Positions 8,260 to 15,407 of a stretch of DNA of 64,000 nucleotides are shown here, piece after piece (within the stretch, counting starts at the first letter, position 1; each line of letters begins with the position of its first letter). Origin of the DNA: Bacillus alkalicellulosilyticus. Lineage in GTDB: Bacteria > Bacillota > Bacilli > Bacillales > Bacillaceae_F. The stretch spans positions 2,574,068 through 2,638,067 of the forward strand of contig NZ_KV917381.1 of assembly GCF_002019795.1 (NCBI RefSeq), written 5' to 3'. Position numbers and translations under genes: made by a program. Under the pieces are notes generated by a model, which was not told where the DNA came from, ran no database searches, and was given only the letters and a program-made list of their open reading frames with translations.

Positions 8260-8940
8260 TTACCTTTTAGTAGGCAAAAACACAAACTTAACATCGATTA
8301 GAAAATGGAAGATAATCGGGACCCATAGCGACCCAGAACCAACAAACAAAAAGTAAAAGACTCCACCTAAATACCCCGTGAGCAGAACGCCTTTCCAACC
8401 TTGGTACAAATGAACAATTCCAAAGAAAATACTTGTAATTAAGCCTATAGCAAAGACAGAAAGCTCAAAAGGTAGATGAGAAAAATAATAAACCATAACA
8501 CCGCGGAAGATAAGCTCTTCACAAAATCCAGCAGTAATTGCAACAAATAAAAATAAGACACGTTCCCCCATTGTTTTTGGTAACAGAAAATCAAGACTAT
8601 TATCAGGGGGGGATTTCAGGTTGGGCCTTCTGTTTTTTGAACTTAACAATATTCCAGCGCCAATAACTACCCCAAGTATCATCGACACTGCCAAACCAAT
8701 CATTACCGATTTATCTAACTGTATAATTGGAGGTTCATAAACAAATAGGCTGGAAAACGAGCGATTCGTCATCGTCCAGTATAGCCAAAGAACTAATACC
8801 GCAAGCCATTGAGTGGATATGATTGTCCCATAAAGTCTCCATTTATTGACACCGTCTTTCTTCACTTTTTTCATATAGTAGTAGTCCCAAATTGGATACC
8901 CGATGACGATGAATAAAAGAAAAAACGTTACAAATACCAT
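8260..8940 (-). CDS. CPBP family intramembrane metalloprotease
   Basis: A 226-residue polytopic protein of the CAAX-protease and bacteriocin-processing (Abi) family. The three conserved motifs are present: FCEELIFRG (E-E-x-x-x-R), FGIVHLYQG (F-x-x-x-H) and IIFHFLIDV (H-x-x-x-D/N). These place the likely metal-binding glutamates and histidines within membrane helices. The start follows GGAGGTATGTT. Members process small proteins or act in bacteriocin self-immunity, and the target here is unknown. It follows the NERD gene by 17 bases, so the pair is probably one transcript. Confidence 0.9.
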   Translation of the reverse strand: MVFVTFFLLFIVIGYPIWDYYYMKKVKKDGVNKWRLYGTIISTQWLAVLVLWLYWTMTNRSFSSLFVYEPPIIQLDKSVMIGLAVSMILGVVIGAGILLSSKNRRPNLKSPPDNSLDFLLPKTMGERVLFLFVAITAGFCEELIFRGVMVYYFSHLPFELSVFAIGLITSIFFGIVHLYQGWKGVLLTGYLGGVFYFLFVGSGSLWVPIIFHFLIDVKFVFLPTKR

Positions 8941-8957
8941 AACATACCTCCAATTAT

Positions 8958-9683
8958 TTACGCTGTAAACCTACATTTCGGAAAAGAGCCACACCCTATA
9001 AAGCTTCCCCTTTTTCCATTACGGGTAACTAACTGTCCCCCACATTTTGGACAGATATTTTGTTGAACGAGAGCTTGGTGATTCGCTTGAGTCGCTTTAA
9101 TTTCTTGTACATGTTCCCGTTTTGTTTCTTTATCCGTTTGATTAAGTGAGGTTAATGTATAATATATTTTTTGTTTTTGAAATTGACTTAAGGTCGTTTG
9201 CCTATATTTTTGAATTGTTTTAAGAAGATGAATACTATAAACTACTTCGGATTGAAATTTAGTTTTTAAAGTAGCATTGACTGAAAAAACTACGATTGGA
9301 ATGAACGGGATGTCTCCAAGGTCAGAAAGAAGTGTTTCTAACGCTTTGACATGTCCGTAGTTTTGATGGATTGGATTGTAAAATTTATATTTTCGTTTAT
9401 GTAAAACTTGTGTCCATTGTTGATTTCGCTCGTCTCCATAAATCCAGCCTTTGTAATTTTTTGTCTCAATCACAAACACACCGTAGTCTGAAATGACGAC
9501 ATGATCAATTTGTGTGGTTTTATCATTAACTTTAACCATCACATCATTTATCACTTTATATTCCTCTGGATTTAGCTGTGTTAAAATCGCACTTGTTGCC
9601 TTCTCTCCAATGAAACCTTTGATTTGCGGTAAAAATAATCGATACAATAGAAGTAATACAAATAGAATAATAATAATTTCCAA
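8958..9683 (-). CDS. NERD domain protein with C-terminal zinc ribbon
   Basis: A 241-residue protein starting at TTG after GGGGG. An N-terminal hydrophobic segment (residues 1-15) probably anchors it. The NERD nuclease-related domain is seen as GEKATSAIL, then the catalytic-type D...E-x-K pattern in QIDHVVISDYGVFVIETKNYKG. The C-terminus carries a topoisomerase-type zinc finger with ICPKCGG and GCGSFPKCRF. NERD proteins are predicted endonuclease-fold enzymes in DNA processing. The membrane anchor plus single-strand-binding type finger is a common Bacillus layout. It is co-oriented with the CPBP gene. Confidence 0.88.
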   Translation of the reverse strand: MEIIIILFVLLLLYRLFLPQIKGFIGEKATSAILTQLNPEEYKVINDVMVKVNDKTTQIDHVVISDYGVFVIETKNYKGWIYGDERNQQWTQVLHKRKYKFYNPIHQNYGHVKALETLLSDLGDIPFIPIVVFSVNATLKTKFQSEVVYSIHLLKTIQKYRQTTLSQFQKQKIYYTLTSLNQTDKETKREHVQEIKATQANHQALVQQNICPKCGGQLVTRNGKRGSFIGCGSFPKCRFTA

Positions 9684-10121
9684 GGCTTTTCCCCCTTTTT
9701 TCTAGTATACTTTCATACTCTGTTTGAAAAAGACATAACAAAGGAGAAAACGGAGGGCGATGAAAAAGTTAAAAACCTAACTTTTTCAGTGCCGTCAAAA
9801 AAACGAACTTTATAGTGCCTTCTTACTCAGTCATTATTCATTTTCATACAAATAAACAATAATTTCTAGCAGTACCATCATTATAATATAATTCGAGGCC
9901 TTTCGAGAGTTTTTTTAACCTTCTATCAATAATCCTTTGCTAGTCATTCAAAAACAGACAGTGAAGCGTTTGGATGGATGGTTAGTAAACATAAAAATGA
10001 GAAGCACTTATTGTTTTTTAAATAATTTTTTCGCTTTCAAAATATTATTTTGATTTGTTATAGCAATATACGAGATTATTTGATATATTATTTACAAAAA
10101 GTAGAAGTAGGTTTTTAATAT
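9684..10121. other. Intergenic region between NERD and LCP genes
   Basis: Divergent promoters for the NERD gene and the LCP gene must lie here, but I could not pick a convincing -35/-10 pair. The region holds one copy of a family of hairpins (listed separately at 9755-9796) and otherwise A+T-rich sequence. I see no gene. Confidence 0.4.
9755..9796. repeat. Dispersed hairpin repeat, family B
   Basis: GAAAAAGTTA pairs with TAACTTTTTC around AAAACC, extended by imperfect GGC/GCC ends. It closely matches two copies near 57052 and 57179, which share the core AGTTAAAAACC and the ending TTTTTCAGTGCC. Confidence 0.7.
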
Positions 10122-11114
10122 ATGAGCAAAGTAAACTCAAGAAAACAGTTTAGAAAAAAGAGGAATAAGAAAAAAAGAATTCTTTTATTTGTCTTACTTC
10201 CATTATTAATCTGTTTGGGTATTGGATCGTATTTTTATTCAGAATATAGGACAGGATTAAACCTCGCACAATCCGTATCAGCCAATGGTGAAGATGATAT
10301 TGAATTTTACGGTGTCGAGGACCTCACTGGAAAAATTAATGTGTTATTACTTGGGGTCGATGCAAGGGATGCAAACGAACCTTCAAGAACTGACACGATT
10401 ATGATTGCTCAGTATGACCCAGATACAAAAACATCGAAAGTAATCTCCATTATGAGAGATACATACCTAGAGATTCCGGGGTATGGATTTTACAAAGTGA
10501 ATACGGCTAATGCATTGGGTGGACCTGATTTACTTCGTCAAACAATAAAGCATAATTTCAACCTCGATATCCAATACTACGCGCTTGTCAATTTTGACGG
10601 GTTCTCACAGCTAATTGATACAGCGTTTCCAAATGGGATCGAAATTGAAGTTGAAAAAACGATGTCTCGTGATATCGGTTTAACGTTAAATGAAGGACTT
10701 CAAACACTTAACGGAAAAGAGTTACTAGGTTATGTGAGATTTCGTAAAGACGCTGAAAGTGATTTCGGTCGAGTACGAAGACAACAACAAGTGATGGAAA
10801 CATTGACAGATGAGTTGGTTAGTGTCCACGGCCTTTTAAAGTCTCCTCGATTAATTGGGACAATTCAACCATATATTCAAACAAATATTACGAACTCAAC
10901 AATCCTTGGAATTGCGACTTCCCTTCTTTTATCGGAAAACATAGCTATTGATACACTTCGGATTCCAGCTGATGATACCTTTGAAAATAAAACATACCCA
11001 GGTGCAGGTATGGTACTTGATATCAATCTTGAACAAAACAAGCAAATTTTACACGACTTTTTAGATGGTAAACTTCCTACTGAAGAGACTCCTACTGAAG
11101 AGATTATACAATAA
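10122..11114 (+). CDS. LytR-CpsA-Psr (LCP) family cell-wall glycopolymer ligase
   Basis: A 330-residue type II membrane protein. A lysine/arginine-rich N-terminus (residues 1-19) and one membrane segment (about 20-40) precede the extracellular LCP domain. Typical blocks are NVLLLGVDARD, SRTDTIMIAQYDP, ISIMRDTYLEIPGYG, KVNTANALGG, YVRFRKDAESDFGRVRRQQ. They include the arginines and aspartates that bind the polyprenyl pyrophosphate head group. LCP enzymes attach teichoic acid or capsular polymers to peptidoglycan. The extreme C-terminus has a short TEETP repeat. Single gene with its own terminator. Confidence 0.93.
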   Translation: MSKVNSRKQFRKKRNKKKRILLFVLLPLLICLGIGSYFYSEYRTGLNLAQSVSANGEDDIEFYGVEDLTGKINVLLLGVDARDANEPSRTDTIMIAQYDPDTKTSKVISIMRDTYLEIPGYGFYKVNTANALGGPDLLRQTIKHNFNLDIQYYALVNFDGFSQLIDTAFPNGIEIEVEKTMSRDIGLTLNEGLQTLNGKELLGYVRFRKDAESDFGRVRRQQQVMETLTDELVSVHGLLKSPRLIGTIQPYIQTNITNSTILGIATSLLLSENIAIDTLRIPADDTFENKTYPGAGMVLDINLEQNKQILHDFLDGKLPTEETPTEEIIQ

Positions 11115-11116
11115 TA

Positions 11117-11167
11117 AAAGAGATTGAGTCTTTGGCGTAAATGTCAAAGACTCAATCTTTTTTTTGC
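11117..11167 (+). terminator. Terminator of LCP gene
   Basis: A long stem (AAAAGAGATTGAGTCTTTG with CAAAGACTCAATCTTTT, mostly paired) ends in eight T's. Confidence 0.92.
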
Positions 11168-11243
11168 TACATCATTTACTACGAACAATGGCACTCTTTG
11201 TCACATCTTGCGCTTGCCCGGAAAATAAAGTGATAAGACAAAA

Positions 11244-12671
11244 CTAGTTATTGAAATCCTCTAACGCTCTCTTCGCTTGTTCTCTTGACAGATTATACGA
11301 CTGCCACTTCCAGTGACGAGATTCTACATGCACTTTCTTTCGAACTAACATATCATGTAGTCCTTCGATTTCAGGATCTGTTTTATATAGCTCCACTAAT
11401 CCTGGTACTGCTGAATAAGATAGATGCTCTAAATAATAGACATCAATACTTCCTGAAACTTCATATCGATCAATGTTTTTAGATACAATAAAGCTATCAA
11501 TATCCATCATATTCATACCGACATAAAACAATAATGAAAATATAAGATAAAATCGGGCAAGCGATAATCTAGGTGTCCATAGCTTTATAAGGGTAAATAT
11601 TAAAATGACAAATAAATATATCATAAAGGCATGAGCAAAAATACGTAAGTACGTAAACCCATAAGCTTGTTCGTATAACATGAGTCTAACAAAGGCCGAT
11701 GCTAATAAAACCCCACTACAACTAATCAATAACGTTCCTAATCCTTTGATGATAATATGTTCACCTTTTGTAAAGGCTAATGTTGCTAGTAAAATCATGT
11801 AATTAATTATCGTAACGATTACCAACTCCGCAAACCCTTTTCTTGCGTATTGAGCATACGATAAGCCTTCCTGTAACTCTCCACTAAAGAAGTATTGGAA
11901 CTGAACACTAATGAATAGAAGATAAACAAGATTAATAAAAATGAGAACCGTTGAAACAATAATGATATCCCAGCTAATTTTCGACTCTGTTTTGATTGTT
12001 TGAGTCACAGCCGTTTTTCGCACCAATGCTTTTAAGAAAAAAAAGATAAATAAGGTTATAACCAAAATTCTGAAGATACTCAAAAATGTTGCCGTTTGTA
12101 ATTCGATGAACAGTTCAGGAATTTGAACTAGTATCCTTGCAAATTGGTCATCAGCTGATGAAAGTAAAACTACAATGATATATAACAACGGGGCAGCTAT
12201 GATTATTCCTACTCCTATTTTCTTACCTGCTTGATATGTCCCCTCTTTTACATTTCTCTTTGCCTTTCTTTTTGTTATCAAAGTATAAATCTTGAAAACC
12301 TCTGCTGTCTGCTTTAATTTCATTTTTAATAAAGAAAGAAAAGGTGAGGAATACCATCTTATTTTGGAAGAAGTCGTTAGCAAAATTGTATGAATAAAAA
12401 TTAATATCGGGATGAGCAGTACATTAAACATGTGAAAGATAACGTTTGAATAGATTCCAAAAGAAATCGTTAGCAACCATATCATAACAAACAAATATCC
12501 ACCGATTTGCCGATGCGTAAACGGAACCTTCTTGAGATGATAGAAATATAAGCTATAAAATCCAGCCACCGCGATACTGTACGAAACCCCAATTTGTTCT
12601 GTAAACACACTATTTTCAACGATAAACCCTACAACAAGACATAATAACATAAAGCGCCATTCTCTTTTCAT
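11244..12671 (-). CDS. DUF4173-type polytopic membrane protein
   Basis: About 475 residues with at least ten hydrophobic segments and a soluble C-terminal tail of roughly 75 residues. The domain resembles the DUF4173 family of Bacillus membrane proteins, whose function is unknown. The ATG at 12671 follows AAAGGAG by ten bases. A TTG two codons earlier lies too close to that site. It lies downstream of the padR-HAAS unit but is separated from it by a hairpin, so it may have its own promoter. Confidence 0.7.
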   Translation of the reverse strand: MKREWRFMLLCLVVGFIVENSVFTEQIGVSYSIAVAGFYSLYFYHLKKVPFTHRQIGGYLFVMIWLLTISFGIYSNVIFHMFNVLLIPILIFIHTILLTTSSKIRWYSSPFLSLLKMKLKQTAEVFKIYTLITKRKAKRNVKEGTYQAGKKIGVGIIIAAPLLYIIVVLLSSADDQFARILVQIPELFIELQTATFLSIFRILVITLFIFFFLKALVRKTAVTQTIKTESKISWDIIIVSTVLIFINLVYLLFISVQFQYFFSGELQEGLSYAQYARKGFAELVIVTIINYMILLATLAFTKGEHIIIKGLGTLLISCSGVLLASAFVRLMLYEQAYGFTYLRIFAHAFMIYLFVILIFTLIKLWTPRLSLARFYLIFSLLFYVGMNMMDIDSFIVSKNIDRYEVSGSIDVYYLEHLSYSAVPGLVELYKTDPEIEGLHDMLVRKKVHVESRHWKWQSYNLSREQAKRALEDFNN

Positions 12672-12717
12672 CTTCAATTATCTCCTTTATACATAGAAAT
12701 TCTATATAGACTACCAT

Positions 12718-12762
12718 AAAAACTACATAGATATCCTTTTCACTTAGAATATCTATGTAGTT
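12718..12762 (-). terminator. Hairpin after padR-HAAS unit
   Basis: AACTACATAGATAT pairs perfectly with ATATCTATGTAGTT (14 bp, 14-nt loop). On the minus strand TTT follows, so the U-tract is short. Confidence 0.7.
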
Positions 12763-12773
12763 TATGAAAAAAA

Positions 12774-13418
12774 TTAGATGGACCGAAATGTGCCCCATCT
12801 AAAGCCGGCATAACAACAAGGATATAAAACAATTGTACATACAATACATGTCACAATAAAAGATGGTGATAGTAAAGGGTCAAACCATCCATGTGGCATG
12901 ATGCGAAAAACGACTAAGCCCATCAACAATAAATTGGGTACTAGCGCAATAGTAAACGTTTTTCGTAACAACCTTTTTCCAGTTAACCCAAATTCTTTGC
13001 CAATTTCATAGCCCAAAAACACCCAAAAAAACATATACAATAAAATTAATACAGCGGTAATACTTGTTAATACAATCCACACCTGACTAACAACGGGCAC
13101 TAAGTTGTAATTATATAACAGCGTCAAACAAATGCCCCCGAGGAAAAAGATTACATTCACAGTAATAAATGTCCATTTCACTTTCGTTGGTGTGAGCTTT
13201 AATTCATCTTGATAAGACAGAGCCACCTGTTTAGGAACACCAAATCTCTCAATGACGGTCCTCATCGCTTCTTTTTCCTCAAGACCATCATGCCGGAACA
13301 AGTCATCTACCATTTCCGTGATATGAAGTTCTAACTCACGCAAAAGCTCTTTCCTATCGGTAACCCGACCTAATTCCTTTTCTAATGCTTGTAAATAATC
13401 TGCTTTAGACTGAATCAT
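12774..13418 (-). CDS. HAAS/DUF1700 domain membrane protein
   Basis: The ATG at 13418 (GGGAGAAAAGG upstream) overlaps the end of the PadR gene. The N-terminal 85 residues form a helical HAAS-type domain with [11 protein letters not shown]...[14 protein letters not shown]...[16 protein letters not shown]. Four membrane segments follow. Genes of this type almost always follow a PadR regulator and are thought to sense or transmit a membrane signal to it. This pair fits that pattern exactly. The signal is unknown. Confidence 0.85.
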   Translation of the reverse strand: MIQSKADYLQALEKELGRVTDRKELLRELELHITEMVDDLFRHDGLEEKEAMRTVIERFGVPKQVALSYQDELKLTPTKVKWTFITVNVIFFLGGICLTLLYNYNLVPVVSQVWIVLTSITAVLILLYMFFWVFLGYEIGKEFGLTGKRLLRKTFTIALVPNLLLMGLVVFRIMPHGWFDPLLSPSFIVTCIVCTIVLYPCCYAGFRWGTFRSI

Positions 13419-13746
13419 AGCCTTTTCTCCCAATGACTTTATCGATAACTTTTACAAAGTTATTCCATTCTGATGTTTTTAGTTCTAAAATTTCTTTTCC
13501 TGTCTCAGTAATACGGTAATACTTCCTTGCAGGACCTTTTTCAGGCTCTTGCCAATACGCCTCAATGTATTCCTGCTTTTCTAACTTGTGAAGAGCTGGA
13601 TACAACGTTCCTTCTTTCACCTGTAATACGTGGCCACTTCTTGCTTCCATTTCTTTTACAATTTCATAGCCATACATATCTTTCTCAACAAGTAATTGCA
13701 GTAAGATTAATGAAGTACTACCCTTCACTAATTCCCGATTAAACAT
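13405..13746 (-). CDS. PadR family transcriptional regulator
   Basis: A 113-residue winged-helix repressor with the PadR hallmarks: [18 protein letters not shown], then [19 protein letters not shown], then [14 protein letters not shown]. The ATG follows AGGTAGGTG. It overlaps the HAAS-domain gene and so forms a regulator/membrane-partner pair. PadR proteins usually repress their own operon until a ligand or partner releases them. Confidence 0.92.
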   Translation of the reverse strand: MFNRELVKGSTSLILLQLLVEKDMYGYEIVKEMEARSGHVLQVKEGTLYPALHKLEKQEYIEAYWQEPEKGPARKYYRITETGKEILELKTSEWNNFVKVIDKVIGRKGYDSV

Positions 13747-13823
13747 TTTATTTTCACCTACCTAGAATTAAAAGGTATCTTCCCCTTTCATATTATCCAT
13801 AATTTTCATAAAATGCAACCCCA

Positions 13824-14366
13824 TTATGCACTTTTTTTATCAATGTTATCCCGCTCTTGTAATTTTTGCTTCATTTGCAGAATCCACAAGTAGATTTCTT
13901 TTCCATGACGACTAAGGACCTCGGTAAAAACAATGATACATGAATAAAGTGTCACAACAAAAGCACCATATAATGATATATGTTTGATAGCCACCCAAAA
14001 CGAGCTATACACATGATAATTGACCGTACCTTCTTGTGAAACCATAATATACGTATATAAAATGGTTAGTATCGCAAAGAAACCGAGAAAATGAAATACA
14101 TATCCTACAACAAAAACCAACTTATCCAAGATTTCATTTTCAATAGAAACATATTTTCTAAGGATAAACCAGATTACTAAAGATAAAAAACCTAAGGAAT
14201 AAAAGCCTAATGAATGGTCAGCGGCAAATATCAGACCCTCTCCAACCCAAATGACTAATGTGAAACATAAAGCTACCACAGTCAGTAAAGCAAGTAAGTA
14301 GTAATATAACCCGATTTCGATAATTTCAAGTCTTCGTCTAGTCATATACATTCGTAGATTTGGCAT
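13824..14366 (-). CDS. Hypothetical four-helix membrane protein
   Basis: A 180-residue protein with four clear membrane segments (about residues 18-42, 48-67, 80-105 and 125-150) and charged ends. ATG at 14366 follows AAAGGAG by eight bases, and a GTG three codons earlier is too close. I do not recognise the family. It lies 77 bp upstream of padR in the same direction. Confidence 0.6.
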   Translation of the reverse strand: MPNLRMYMTRRRLEIIEIGLYYYLLALLTVVALCFTLVIWVGEGLIFAADHSLGFYSLGFLSLVIWFILRKYVSIENEILDKLVFVVGYVFHFLGFFAILTILYTYIMVSQEGTVNYHVYSSFWVAIKHISLYGAFVVTLYSCIIVFTEVLSRHGKEIYLWILQMKQKLQERDNIDKKSA

Positions 14367-14501
14367 ATGCACCACTCCTTTTTACAATGTATATTCAAAG
14401 GCTTGTACTTTAGAAAGAAAAATAACAGATTAGTACCACTTATTTCTCCAAATAAGAAGAGACTTCCTTTTTTATTTTGCAAATGGAAAACAGAGATAGA
14501 A

Positions 14502-14530
14502 AAAACCTAGTCATCATCTGACTAGGTTTT
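14502..14530 (-). terminator. Terminator of small membrane protein gene
   Basis: A perfect 12-bp stem (AAAACCTAGTCA with TGACTAGGTTTT) has a 5-nt loop and T-tracts on both sides, so it may work in both directions. Confidence 0.85.
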
Positions 14531-14558
14531 GATAGCCTAAAATGTAATAGTAAACACG

Positions 14559-14747
14559 TTATAACAGAAAAACACCGAAAAGAACCAAAACAATAATAAC
14601 AACCGGGATTAACCCAATATAAATAATAAACTGGTTGTTAAGACTTTTGTTACTGCTGTATTTCGTGTCCTCGGATCTAGTTAAGGATAACGTGAAAACC
14701 AACGCTATGACACATATTATTGCTACGAAGATAATTAAGTAAACCAT
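14559..14747 (-). CDS. Small two-helix membrane protein
   Basis: A 62-residue protein made of two membrane segments (residues 1-22 and 40-62) joined by a polar, serine/asparagine-rich loop. ATG follows AGAGGGGTCAT. It has its own terminator. No family was recognised. Confidence 0.55.
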   Translation of the reverse strand: MVYLIIFVAIICVIALVFTLSLTRSEDTKYSSNKSLNNQFIIYIGLIPVVIIVLVLFGVFLL

Positions 14748-14918
14748 ATGACCCCTCTACAAATCTAAAGTTTTTACTAGTATATCATGATTGGTCTACA
14801 TGAATACAATTGACAAGCTTATACTCAAATTATTTAACACCTATTTTTATCAACTTCAGTCACCTTCAACCAAAGCAAATGATAAACTATATTATTCTTA
14901 GAATCATGAGGTGATTAT

Positions 14919-15038
14919 ATGTATCCTTGGCTTCATCAACTAGCTCTAACACATCATCCGGCTGTTCTACCTAATCCATATTGGCAAACTTGGTCTCCAT
15001 ATTATATTCAATATCCATCGTATAACACAATTTGGTAG
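14919..15038 (+). CDS. Possible 39-residue aromatic-rich small protein
   Basis: An ATG follows GAGGTGATTAT, and the frame runs 39 codons to a TAG that abuts the stop of the convergent coiled-coil gene. The peptide begins MYPWLHQLALTHHPAVLPNP and continues with many Tyr, Trp and Pro residues. It has no membrane segment. Similar Pro/Tyr-rich short proteins are seen among Bacillus spore-coat components, but that link is only compositional. The strand is opposite to both neighbours, which argues against a leaky extension of either. Confidence 0.4.
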   Translation: MYPWLHQLALTHHPAVLPNPYWQTWSPYYIQYPSYNTIW

Positions 15039-15407
15039 CTATTTTACTAAGACAGTTATTAATAAAACCAATACTAGAGCAATCGTGGCCCCAGACGCCA
15101 TCAAGAGATTGCTCATCGTTTTTTTTAGAGAAATGACATCTTTCTGAAGTCTTCCTATTCTTATTTCTACATTGTCTTCGAGTGAGCTAATGTTAGTATC
15201 CATTTTAGGAAGCTGTGCTTCAATTTGTTCCATTTTAGTAAGTAATCGGTCTACATTTCCGTCTAGATCACTTTTTCGTGAAAGGAGCTCTAGTTTTACT
15301 TGTTTCACTTCCTCCATGAAATCCGAAGCTTTTCCCATTTTCGTAACATGTGCTTCAAAATCTTCAATGTTTTTTTGAAGAGTTGTCAATTCTTTTACGT
15401 TTCCCAC
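15039..15407 (-). CDS. Coiled-coil protein with C-terminal membrane anchor
   Basis: 122 residues starting at GTG after GGGGGATATCC. Residues 1-95 are heptad-like, charged and glutamate/lysine-rich; residues about 99-121 are one hydrophobic segment. The layout is of a tail-anchored protein. Its start overlaps the last 13 bases of the helicase gene, so the two are translationally coupled and probably act together. I recognise no family. Confidence 0.75.
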   Translation of the reverse strand: MGNVKELTTLQKNIEDFEAHVTKMGKASDFMEEVKQVKLELLSRKSDLDGNVDRLLTKMEQIEAQLPKMDTNISSLEDNVEIRIGRLQKDVISLKKTMSNLLMASGATIALVLVLLITVLVK

